From the NCBI GenBank assembly GCA_001776335.1, contig MFAZ01000035.1, forward strand, positions 1 through 6,087: a stretch of 6,087 bases of DNA. Direction: 5' to 3'. The notes under the pieces are model-generated. The model saw nothing but the letters and a program-made list of their open reading frames with translations, searched no databases and was not told the origin of the DNA. This document shows, piece by piece, positions 1 to 4,673 of this stretch (the stretch's first letter is position 1; each line of letters begins with the position of its first letter). A program made the translations under genes and the position numbers. The DNA comes from Candidatus Curtissbacteria bacterium RIFCSPHIGHO2_01_FULL_41_11 (lineage in GTDB: Bacteria; Patescibacteriota; Microgenomatia; Curtissbacterales; GWA2-41-24).

Positions 1-225
1 GGAATCTTTTGGATTATTATTGCTTGCATGTATTTAGTTTTGGCAATCGCAAGTTTAATCACGAGCAGAGAGCATGCAAAAGATTCCGCTCTCAAACATT
101 CATCAATCTTTATGGAGGGGAAGCCATTTATGAAAGCCACATTTGACTATCTAAATAAAAACACTTGGATTAATTTTATTGGCTTCTTGCTCGCGGCAAT
201 TGCCGCTTTGCTTACCTTTTTTTGA
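1..225 (+). CDS. Partial small membrane protein, 5' end outside window
   Basis: The frame is open from the first base and ends in TGA at 223-225, giving at least 74 residues. An internal ATG at 28 exists, but the hydrophobic sequence continues upstream of it (GIFWIIIAC), so the true start is probably outside the window. Visible are a hydrophobic helix over about residues 1-21 of the fragment, a polar charged middle (SREHAKDSALKH, then a KPFMKATFDYLNKN stretch), and a second hydrophobic helix at the extreme C-terminus ending in LLTFF. This suggests a protein with at least two membrane helices and a soluble loop of about 30 residues. I do not recognise the family and see no catalytic motif. No hairpin followed by a T-run is seen after the stop. 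A chance open frame is possible, but the two well-formed helices argue for a real gene. Confidence 0.55.
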   Translation, partial: GIFWIIIACMYLVLAIASLITSREHAKDSALKHSSIFMEGKPFMKATFDYLNKNTWINFIGFLLAAIAALLTFF

Positions 226-388
226 ATAGGTCTCTTTATCCCTAGCCTAAAATTTTAATACTGTCTGTGTTTGCTTTGAAAAAAATAAAAAGTAGCTTTG
301 AACAGTTATACTATAAGTAATGAAAAATGGTTTAACTTCAAGACAAGGATTATTCGTAAAACACATCGTAGCTGGAAATAGTGCCAGA

Positions 389-407
389 AAGAATCACCTT
401 GATTCTT
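389..407. repeat. 8-bp perfect inverted repeat (hairpin)
   Basis: AAGAATCA at 389-396 is the exact reverse complement of TGATTCTT at 400-407, leaving a three-base loop. No T-run follows, so this is not a typical intrinsic terminator. Ten bases of the hairpin (CCTTGATTCT, 397-406) are also perfectly complementary to AGAATCAAGG at 562-571, which would allow an alternative long-range pairing. Confidence 0.5.
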
Positions 408-438
408 GTTGAAGAAAAGTTGGGGTTTTAATTCTAAA

Positions 439-463
439 GTTCGAATCCCGATCTCCTGTACCA
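439..463 (+). other. Orphan tRNA-3'-end-like sequence
   Basis: The segment contains GTTCGAATCCC (a typical T-loop and 3' T-stem half) and then a stretch ending in CCA, the form of a bacterial tRNA 3' end. The 5' part of a tRNA is missing. The bases before the loop (TAAAG) do not pair with CCCGA except at the two ends, and nothing resembling a complementary 5' acceptor strand is visible in the preceding 100 bases. The spacing from T-loop to CCA is one base longer than standard. It is therefore not a functional tRNA. A tRNA 3' fragment left by an integrating element (an att remnant) is the most attractive explanation, and coincidence is the alternative. Confidence 0.35.
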
Positions 464-525
464 AAAAATCAGAAAATTTTGAAGCTAAATTTGAGGCAAA
501 AATGGTGCTGGCGGACATAGACGCA

Positions 526-636
526 ATTCGTAGAAAAGCTCTGCTTAATTCGAGCGGTGCGAGAATCAAGGTTCTGAGCGAAGCTCAGGTTCTTATTCGC
601 AGAAAAGCTTTGCTTATTCGCAGAAAAGCTTTGCTT
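526..636. repeat. 21-bp tandem repeat: two exact copies plus a diverged upstream copy
   Basis: A 21-base unit that starts ATTCGC and ends TTTGCTT is present twice head to tail (595-615 and 616-636), followed by a five-base start of a third copy (ATTCG). A diverged copy lies at 526-546 with two substitutions. Each unit holds the 8-bp palindrome AAAGCTTT or a variant. The 21-base period keeps any reading frame open, which explains the spurious open frames on both strands. The copies abut without spacers, so this is not CRISPR. Confidence 0.75.
568..594 (+). repeat. Hairpin with 12-pair stem between the repeat copies
   Basis: CTGAGC (574-579) and GCTCAG (583-588) form a perfect six-pair stem with a GAA loop. 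As plus-strand RNA, the flanks AAGGUU (568-573) and GUUCUU (589-594) extend it by six pairs, three of them G-U. Because the G-U pairs form only on one strand's RNA, the structure is more stable in plus-strand RNA than in its complement. No T-run follows it directly. Confidence 0.45.
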
Positions 637-689
637 ATTCGGACCTTCTGGATGACGACAAAAGAGCCTTTCTTCATTCCAAATTATAG

Positions 690-719
690 TTGAAAGAAGA
701 TGATTAAAAAAGGTAATAT
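690..719 (+). promoter_or_regulatory. Candidate promoter for the amidase gene, perhaps leaderless
   Basis: TTGAAA (690-695) and TAATAT (714-719) are separated by 18 bases and resemble -35 and -10 hexamers. If used, transcription would begin at about 725-727, on or next to the GTG start at 726, giving a leaderless mRNA. This conflicts with the purine-rich, SD-like AAAGGT at 709-714, placed 11 nt before the same GTG, which would then go untranscribed. Only one of the two signals is likely to be real. Confidence 0.3.
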
Positions 720-725
720 GTAAAC

Positions 726-1373
726 GTGAAGTCACTCCTAAAATATTTCATCACTTTATGCCTATTTTTTGTGCTGGCACTGCCTGTTTTGGCTGCAAAG
801 CCTGACAGTCCTGGCAGGGGCGGTGATAAAGAGCCGCCTATCCCAAATTCAGTCTGCCTGGATCCTGGTCATGGTGGCAGTGACAGTGGGGCTGTAAACG
901 GCGATTTATTGGAAAAAGACGTTAATCTTGGGGTTGCTAACAAGCTCTCGGCTCTTCTTACGAATGCAGGTTATACTGTCTTTCAAACCCGCACAGACGA
1001 CAGAACACTTTCTAATGCCGACAGGTACAACTACTGCAATAGCCAACAGGTGGCTATTTTAGTTTCCATACACCACAACGGCTCAACCGACCCGAATCTG
1101 GACTATTCCAGCGCCCTCTATATGAAGAAAACTGACGTTGATTTAGCCCAAACTGTGGCTGATTCAGTATCATCTCCGCTGGGTTTGTCTAATCATGGAA
1201 TATCCCGTTTTGCCTCTGGAGTGCTATTAAAGGCTGACATGCCAGCCACAATTTCCGAAGGATTCTTTCTTACAAATGATCTTGAAGCGGATTTAATCAA
1301 TAATTCCAACCGTTTAGATCAAGAAGCGCAGGCGTTACTTACTGCGATTCAAAGCTATTTTGCTACACACTAA
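726..1373 (+). CDS. Exported N-acetylmuramoyl-L-alanine amidase (Amidase_3 type)
   Basis: This predicted zinc amidase cleaves the bond between N-acetylmuramic acid and L-alanine in peptidoglycan outside the membrane. Residues 1-23 are a signal peptide (KSLLKYF, then a hydrophobic core ending VLAA), followed by a Pro/Gly-rich linker to about residue 41 and one catalytic domain to the end at 215. The family motifs are complete: LDPGHGG with zinc ligand His49, Glu63 in LLEKDVN, SIHHN with His116, and the catalytic glutamate Glu178 in TISEGFFLTN. There is no separate wall-binding domain, so it is a minimal single-domain enzyme. The start is GTG at 726. An in-frame stop at 714-716 and the signal peptide fix this choice. 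A perfect hairpin spans the stop codon, and a DUF202-like gene starts 18 nt later. The family call is firm, but the cellular role (daughter-cell separation, wall turnover or attack on other cells) is not visible. Confidence 0.93.
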   Translation: MKSLLKYFITLCLFFVLALPVLAAKPDSPGRGGDKEPPIPNSVCLDPGHGGSDSGAVNGDLLEKDVNLGVANKLSALLTNAGYTVFQTRTDDRTLSNADRYNYCNSQQVAILVSIHHNGSTDPNLDYSSALYMKKTDVDLAQTVADSVSSPLGLSNHGISRFASGVLLKADMPATISEGFFLTNDLEADLINNSNRLDQEAQALLTAIQSYFATH

Positions 1374-1380
1374 GTGTAGC
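1362..1380. repeat. Perfect 7-bp hairpin over the amidase stop codon
   Basis: GCTACAC (1362-1368) and GTGTAGC (1374-1380) are exact reverse complements around a five-base loop that contains the TAA stop. No T-run follows, so it is not a standard intrinsic terminator. It could protect the mRNA 3' end, or reduce read-through or ribosome access to the gene starting at 1392. Confidence 0.45.
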
Positions 1381-1391
1381 CTTAACCCTCT

Positions 1392-1547
1392 GTGAAAGAT
1401 TTTGCGAGTAGTCAAATTGAAGAGGCAAAGAAGAGAACAAAACTAGCCGAGGAAAGAACTAAGCTTGCCAGAATAAGAACTATTCTTGCTACTCTCGGAT
1501 TGCTCTTGGGTCTAATAGGACTTCTATATTTGATCTTCTCAAGATAA
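1392..1547 (+). CDS. Small DUF202-like membrane peptide (51 aa)
   Basis: The frame from GTG at 1392 to TAA at 1545 encodes 51 residues. The N-terminal half is highly charged and probably helical (IEEAKKRTKLAEERTKLARIRT), and the rest is one membrane helix (about residues 31-48, rich in Leu, Gly and Ile) ending FSR. The pattern LAEERTKLARIRT resembles the DUF202/YidH signature, in which an ERT..LA..RT motif precedes the first membrane helix. Typical members are about 100 residues with about three helices, so this would be a one-helix minimal form. An in-frame TAA at 1383-1385 limits the start to GTG 1392. No SD sequence is visible, and the 18-nt gap to the amidase stop suggests co-transcription. 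Function is unknown. The clean charged-then-hydrophobic design makes a chance frame unlikely, but the family link is only a motif resemblance. Confidence 0.6.
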   Translation: MKDFASSQIEEAKKRTKLAEERTKLARIRTILATLGLLLGLIGLLYLIFSR

Positions 1548-1715
1548 CTGGCTCTGGTCATGACGGTGAGTTAATCGAACTGTCGAAGAGTTGTTGATCC
1601 TTCGATTGCACTCAGGAATATATTTTCCGAACCACTAATTGGGTGGAAATGATCAAATATCTCTTCTCTATCCTATGCCCTTGAAGCTGCCGTTCTTTTT
1701 TGATGTAAAGCGTCC
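1548..1715. other. Intergenic spacer, weak inverted repeats only
   Basis: No gene is convincing here. AATCGAA (1573-1579) pairs with TTCGATT (1601-1607) across a 21-base loop, and TCGAAG (1583-1588) with CTTCGA (1600-1605) is an alternative shorter hairpin. Neither is followed by a T-run. A T-run at 1695-1700 has no good hairpin before it. Confidence 0.5.
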
Positions 1716-1744
1716 TTGATAAATCTTTCTCTAATTCATAGAAT
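1716..1744 (+). promoter_or_regulatory. Sigma70-type promoter for the repressor/DUF2178 operon
   Basis: TTGATA (1716-1721) and TAGAAT (1739-1744) are separated by exactly 17 bases. Each hexamer differs at one position from TTGACA and TATAAT. Transcription should begin near 1750-1752, leaving a leader of about 28 nt before ATG 1779. This is the clearest promoter in the window. It also decides the downstream start: a TTG at 1716 and an ATG at 1746 are in frame but lie within the promoter or before the predicted transcript start. Confidence 0.65.
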
Positions 1745-1745
1745 T

Positions 1746-1765
1746 ATGTCAAATCTACTTGACAT
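1746..1765. promoter_or_regulatory. 20-bp dyad at the predicted transcription start, likely operator
   Basis: ATGTCAA (1746-1752) and TTGACAT (1759-1765) form a perfect 7-bp inverted repeat around a 6-bp centre. The dyad begins one base after the predicted -10 hexamer and covers the expected start of transcription. Its size and symmetry suit a dimeric helix-turn-helix repressor, and the first gene downstream encodes one, so negative autoregulation is the natural inference. No second copy was noticed in the window. Confidence 0.55.
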
Positions 1766-1778
1766 TTGGAAAATTATT

Positions 1779-1988
1779 ATGGAACATGTAGTTAACAGAG
1801 TTTTAGAGTTTCGCAAAGAAATAAATGCAACTCAAGAAGACCTTGCAAAGGCACTGAAGGTGTCCCGCCAAACAATCATTGCAATTGAAAAAGGGAATTA
1901 CATTCCATCACTTTTGCTTGGCATAAAAATTGCTAGATTTTTTAAAAAAAATGTAGAGGAAGTATTTACATATAAAAATGAAAAGTAA
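1779..1988 (+). CDS. Small XRE-family (YozG-like) transcriptional regulator
   Basis: This 69-residue protein is almost entirely an XRE/Cro-type DNA-binding domain. The helix-turn-helix is clear: TQEDLAKALKVSRQT places helix 2 at about residues 19-26 and the recognition helix at about 29-36. It is followed by the family pattern AIEKGNYIPSLLLGIKIARFF and the C-terminal NVEEVF. Such proteins usually act as dimeric repressors of their own small operons. ATG 1779 is chosen because the in-frame extension to 1716 overlaps a near-consensus promoter and because known relatives begin close to this point. A weak GGA at 1768-1770 sits 8 nt upstream. Its last 11 nt overlap the next gene, a DUF2178-like membrane protein. 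Small XRE repressors are often paired with small membrane proteins in this way, suggesting one function. The signal it responds to is not visible. Confidence 0.88.
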   Translation: MEHVVNRVLEFRKEINATQEDLAKALKVSRQTIIAIEKGNYIPSLLLGIKIARFFKKNVEEVFTYKNEK

Positions 1989-2343
1989 ATTTATCGGTGA
2001 AATTATTATTTCTTTCCTTCTGATTGGTCTCCTTATCTTTTTTATTAACCCACTTGATCTTCTCATGCCACAGCCCCTACATCCATTTATGGCGCCGTTT
2101 TTAGTTGTTCTTTTTATCATCTTTGCAGGTTTTCTCTGGAAGGAGACACCGGGAGATGAAAGAGAACAGATGCATAAATTTATTGCTTCTCGATCTGCTT
2201 ATTTCGCGACAATAGCCACACTTATCAGTGGTGTTATCTTACAGAGCTTTAAAGGAGAGATTGATCTTTGGATCATTATTGCAATCTGTGTAGGATTACT
2301 CGCAAAGATACTCGGACTAATTTATGGACATATTAAACATTAA
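1978..2343 (+). CDS. DUF2178-like four-helix membrane protein
   Basis: The 121-residue protein has four hydrophobic helices at about residues 8-24, 36-53, 74-90 and 97-116. Between helices 2 and 3 lies a polar segment with the sequence TPGDEREQMHKFIASRSAY. The Asp60-Glu61-Arg62 triad followed by a helix of small residues is the hallmark of DUF2178 and similar small membrane proteins encoded beside XRE regulators. Its start overlaps the regulator's end by 11 nt (ATG 1978 in TATAAAAATGAAAAG), so translation is probably coupled. A possible SD (AGAGGAAG, 1955-1962) is rather far away. The biochemical role is unknown. From gene order, it may sense or affect the membrane while the regulator controls expression. 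The family assignment is from pattern memory, but the membrane topology is plain in the sequence. Confidence 0.75.
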   Translation: MKSKFIGEIIISFLLIGLLIFFINPLDLLMPQPLHPFMAPFLVVLFIIFAGFLWKETPGDEREQMHKFIASRSAYFATIATLISGVILQSFKGEIDLWIIIAICVGLLAKILGLIYGHIKH

Positions 2344-2350
2344 TATAACC

Positions 2351-2374
2351 CGCCTAAGCATAAATGCTGCGGCG
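2351..2374. repeat. Hairpin between the DUF2178-like gene and the thioredoxin gene
   Basis: CGCC (2351-2354) pairs with GGCG (2371-2374) and AGCA (2357-2360) with TGCT (2365-2368), separated by a 2x2 internal loop and capped by TAAA. An alternative outer pairing of CCGC (2350-2353) with GCGG (2369-2372) is possible. No T-run follows. Instead a strong SD begins six bases later, so the hairpin would sit in the leader of the thioredoxin mRNA. Confidence 0.4.
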
Positions 2375-2379
2375 AGGCC

Positions 2380-2385
2380 AGGAGG
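2380..2385 (+). promoter_or_regulatory. Strong Shine-Dalgarno AGGAGG that decides the thioredoxin start
   Basis: AGGAGG, followed by four more G, lies 12 nt before ATG 2398, or about 8 nt if the G-run is used. The in-frame GTG at 2389 is only 3 nt from AGGAGG and overlaps the G-run, which is too close for initiation. It is the only full-consensus SD before any gene of the window. Confidence 0.6.
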
Positions 2386-2397
2386 GGGGTGAAACAT

Positions 2398-2871
2398 ATG
2401 AATAAAGGAATAATTGTAGCAGGCTTTGCAGTTTTAGTTCTGGCTGGTGGAGGACTGTTTATTGCAAGTCAGAACCAGCAAGCGGAACAAGTAAAGGAAG
2501 GTGAGGCGGTGATGGAAAAAACTGATGACAAGATGCTGAAGTCAAATTCATCACGTTATGTGGAATACTCAAAAGCCGTTTTGGACCAGTCGAAAGATAA
2601 GCGCCGGGTGCTTTATTTTTATGCAACATGGTGCCCGGAATGTAAAATCGCAAACGAAGATTTTACTGCCAACCCGGATAAAATACCTGAGGACGTTGTT
2701 GTCATACGGACCAACTATAACGACCCAAATACCGATGCTGAAGAAAAGAATCTGGCCAAAAAATACGGTATTACCTACCAACACACATTTGTCCAAATTG
2801 ACTCACAAGGTAAGGAAGTTACCAAATGGAACGGTGGAGGAACAGATGAGTTAGTTAAAAATATTAAGTAA
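2398..2871 (+). CDS. Membrane-anchored thioredoxin-like protein
   Basis: This 157-residue thiol-disulfide protein should face the outside of the cytoplasmic membrane. An uncleaved anchor or signal helix (about residues 4-22) is followed by a polar linker and a thioredoxin fold starting near residue 55. The active site is WCPEC (Trp78, Cys79, Cys82) after a beta strand, VLYFYAT. The end carries the usual VTKWNGGGTDELVKNI pattern. Unusually, the position of the conserved cis-proline opposite the active site (normally I/V-P-T) is occupied by His129 in YQHTF. ATG 2398 is preferred over GTG 2389 because of SD spacing. The gene sits 59 nt upstream of dipZ with a hairpin between them, and a common operon is likely. 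It may take electrons from DipZ or serve as an additional oxidoreductase. The fold is firm; the direction (reductant or oxidant) is not known. Confidence 0.88.
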   Translation: MNKGIIVAGFAVLVLAGGGLFIASQNQQAEQVKEGEAVMEKTDDKMLKSNSSRYVEYSKAVLDQSKDKRRVLYFYATWCPECKIANEDFTANPDKIPEDVVVIRTNYNDPNTDAEEKNLAKKYGITYQHTFVQIDSQGKEVTKWNGGGTDELVKNIK

Positions 2872-2875
2872 CCTG

Positions 2876-2912
2876 TGGTGCTCGTTTTTGAATAAATTAA
2901 AAACGAGTGTCA
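2876..2912 (+). repeat. Long hairpin between the thioredoxin gene and dipZ
   Basis: CTCGTTTTT (2881-2889) and AAAAACGAG (2899-2907) are perfect 9-bp complements. As RNA the stem extends inward by G-U and A-U (2890-2891 with 2897-2898) and outward by five pairs including three G-U (2876-2880 with 2908-2912), 16 pairs in all around a five-base loop. An AT-rich stretch follows but no proper T-run, so complete termination is doubtful. Partial termination or mRNA processing that lowers dipZ relative to the thioredoxin is more likely. Confidence 0.5.
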
Positions 2913-2930
2913 GAGTTTAATTAAAAAAAT

Positions 2931-4655
2931 ATGATTATCCTAATTGCATTTGCATTCCTGGCAGGAGTAGTTACTATTTTATCTCCTTGTATTTTACCGA
3001 TACTGCCTATCATTCTTTCTTCTACAATCGGGGATCAAAATACGGGAAGGTTACGCCCTTTTGGTGTCGTTACCGGATTTGTCTTAAGCTTTACGCTCTT
3101 TACTCTTTTTCTTTCAACTATTGTCCGTTTGAGTGGTGTCCCGGCAGATACACTCAGACTCGTTTCAGTACTGGTTATTGCAGGATTCGGCGCATCGCTT
3201 CTTATTCCCCAGTTTCAGGTACTTCTTGAAAGATTATTTTCAAAGTTAGCAGGACTTATGCCAAACGGACAGAATAGAACCGGTTTTGGGGGAGGACTGC
3301 TGATAGGTTTCTCTGTGGGGCTTCTCTGGACTCCTTGTGTTGGTCCAATACTTGCATCTGTCATTTCTCTTGCCATAACTGGCACTGTTACTTTTGACGC
3401 ATTTCTCATAACGCTTGCCTATTCCCTTGGTACGGCAATCCCAATGTTTTTGATAATGCTTGGTGGCCAAAACGCGCTCAGGCGTGTCCCATGGCTGTTG
3501 TCAAATCTCGGCAATATTCAAAAACTGTTTGGTGTTCTCATGATTCTTACGGCCATTGGCATATTTTTTAATGTTGACAGGCGGTTTCAGACATATATTT
3601 TAAAAACATTTCCCCAGTATGGTGCAGGACTCACAAAGTTTGAAGACAATGAAATGATCAAAAAACAGCTTAACAAAATGAATGACGCGGAGATAAAAAA
3701 AGAAAACATAGGCAAACCAACATCTGACTTTATGCCCAAAGGCCCAACCGCGCCTGAGATTATCCCAGGAGGCGCATGGTTTAATAGCGACCCACTCACG
3801 CTTGAGCAGTTAAAAGGTAAGGTGGTTATTATTGATTTCTGGACATATTCTTGTATTAATTGCCAGCGTACTTTTCCCTATTTAATAAAATGGTGGGAAA
3901 CATATAGTGACAAGGGATTGGTTATTATTGGTGTTCACTCACCTGAGTTTGAATTTGAAAAAAGTGGTAAAAATGTAGGCCTTGCAATTGCCGACTTCCA
4001 GCTTCCATATCCAATTGTCCAGGATAATGATTTTGCAACCTGGAGAGCTTACAATAACCGCTACTGGCCTGCTAAATACGTTATTGATAAGGGAGGGTAT
4101 ATTCGTTACACCCATTTTGGCGAGGGGGCTTATGACGAGACTGAAAAAGTAATCCAGGATTTACTCAAAGAAACGGGTGCTAAGGATGTTTCTACAGAAA
4201 TAAATAATCCGACCTACCAGGTCCAGACAAAAACTCCTGAGATATATTTAGGGTATGGAAGAATTGACAACTTCGCGTCTCCTGAGCAAATTAAACAAGA
4301 TGCTCCTGGCGCCTATACAGCGCCTGTGAATTTAAGTAGTAATCAGTTTGCATTCGCGGGTAATTGGAATGTCATGGATGAATACTCCAATCCTCAAAAA
4401 GGTGCTAAATTAGTTCTCAATTTCGAATCGAAAGAGGTATTTTTAGTAATGAGAACAAAAAGGACTCCTGCGAAAGTTAGAGTCTATCTTGATGACAAGA
4501 TGCAAAATTTTGGAGAGGATAATAACAATGGCACCGTCACAGTAGATACTGACCGACTGTATAAATTGATCAATTTACCATCGCCTGGTCGGCATCTGCT
4601 AAGGCTTGAATTTGATGATAATAACGCAGAACTTTACGCTTTTACCTTTGGATAA
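2931..4655 (+). CDS. dipZ: DipZ-type fusion: CcdA-like membrane domain, TlpA-like thioredoxin, C-terminal beta-sandwich
   Basis: This 574-residue protein moves reducing equivalents across the membrane to extracytoplasmic thiols. Residues 1-215 form a CcdA/DsbD-beta-like domain with about six helices and the two family cysteines, Cys20 in SPCILPILP and Cys136 in WTPCVGPIL. Residues 216-260 are a charged linker. Residues 262-415 are a TlpA/AhpC-like thioredoxin domain with WTYSCINCQRT (Cys308, Cys311), IGVHSPEFEFE, and RYWPAKYVID holding cis-Pro380. Residues 430-574 (from about LGYGRIDNF to the end) match the C-terminal beta-sandwich, carbohydrate-binding-module-like domain of mycobacterial DipZ. 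The domain order is that of DipZ, though the total length is shorter than the roughly 700 residues of the mycobacterial protein. The membrane domain begins at once after ATG 2931, which fixes the start. No SD is visible; the leader is AT-rich. The next gene follows after 18 nt. Family call very secure; natural substrates unknown. Confidence 0.95.
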   Translation: MIILIAFAFLAGVVTILSPCILPILPIILSSTIGDQNTGRLRPFGVVTGFVLSFTLFTLFLSTIVRLSGVPADTLRLVSVLVIAGFGASLLIPQFQVLLERLFSKLAGLMPNGQNRTGFGGGLLIGFSVGLLWTPCVGPILASVISLAITGTVTFDAFLITLAYSLGTAIPMFLIMLGGQNALRRVPWLLSNLGNIQKLFGVLMILTAIGIFFNVDRRFQTYILKTFPQYGAGLTKFEDNEMIKKQLNKMNDAEIKKENIGKPTSDFMPKGPTAPEIIPGGAWFNSDPLTLEQLKGKVVIIDFWTYSCINCQRTFPYLIKWWETYSDKGLVIIGVHSPEFEFEKSGKNVGLAIADFQLPYPIVQDNDFATWRAYNNRYWPAKYVIDKGGYIRYTHFGEGAYDETEKVIQDLLKETGAKDVSTEINNPTYQVQTKTPEIYLGYGRIDNFASPEQIKQDAPGAYTAPVNLSSNQFAFAGNWNVMDEYSNPQKGAKLVLNFESKEVFLVMRTKRTPAKVRVYLDDKMQNFGEDNNNGTVTVDTDRLYKLINLPSPGRHLLRLEFDDNNAELYAFTFG

Positions 4656-4673
4656 GGTACTATATGTAAGAGT

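Larger units (their letters stand above)
226..725. other. 500-bp region without a convincing gene, rich in repeats
   Basis: Open frames here (406-693 plus, 306-569 minus, 469-735 minus) look like by-products of a repetitive sequence. The plus frame reads IRRKALL three times because a 21-bp unit is a multiple of three, and none has a domain-like composition. What the region does hold is an orphan tRNA-3'-end-like sequence (439-463), an 8-bp hairpin (389-407), a 12-pair hairpin with three G-U pairs (568-594), and 21-bp repeats (526-546, 595-636). Positions 397-406 and 562-571 are perfectly complementary over 10 bp, so a larger fold is possible. It may be a structured RNA, a decayed mobile element, or a plain spacer. 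Confidence 0.6.

Noticed and set aside
301..317. TATACT at 307-312 as a promoter for the repeat region
   Set aside because: No -35-like hexamer at an acceptable distance; the nearest, TTGAAA at 276-281, is 25 bases away.
439..463. Functional tRNA gene
   Set aside because: There is no D-arm, anticodon arm or 5' acceptor strand, and T-stem pairing fails.
526..636. CRISPR array
   Set aside because: The repeats are directly adjacent without unique spacers and there are too few copies.
406..693. 95-codon plus-strand frame with IRRKALL repeats
   Set aside because: The frame is kept open by 21-bp tandem repeats and by the tRNA-like segment; there is no domain-like sequence and no SD. A repeat peptide cannot be fully excluded.
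1616..1745. Minus-strand stretch of about 40 open codons
   Set aside because: It has no ATG or GTG near its beginning, crosses the promoter region and has no recognisable sequence; a chance opening is likely.
1716..1778. Upstream TTG/ATG starts adding 21 or 11 residues to the XRE regulator
   Set aside because: The extension overlaps a near-consensus promoter and the predicted transcript start, and the XRE domain begins only after ATG 1779.
1759..1780. TTGACA (1759-1764) with TATTAT (1775-1780) as a promoter
   Set aside because: The spacer is only 10 bases; TTGACA is better explained as the right arm of the 20-bp dyad.
1908..2120. 70-codon minus-strand frame across the XRE/DUF2178 junction
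   Set aside because: It is antisense to two well-supported genes and has low-complexity Phe, Ile and Lys content.
2389..2397. GTG 2389 as thioredoxin start
   Set aside because: It lies 3 nt from AGGAGG and overlaps the G-run; ATG 2398 has a workable spacing.
2558..2854. 98-codon frame overlapping the thioredoxin gene
   Set aside because: It is an out-of-frame shadow of a gene with a complete thioredoxin motif.
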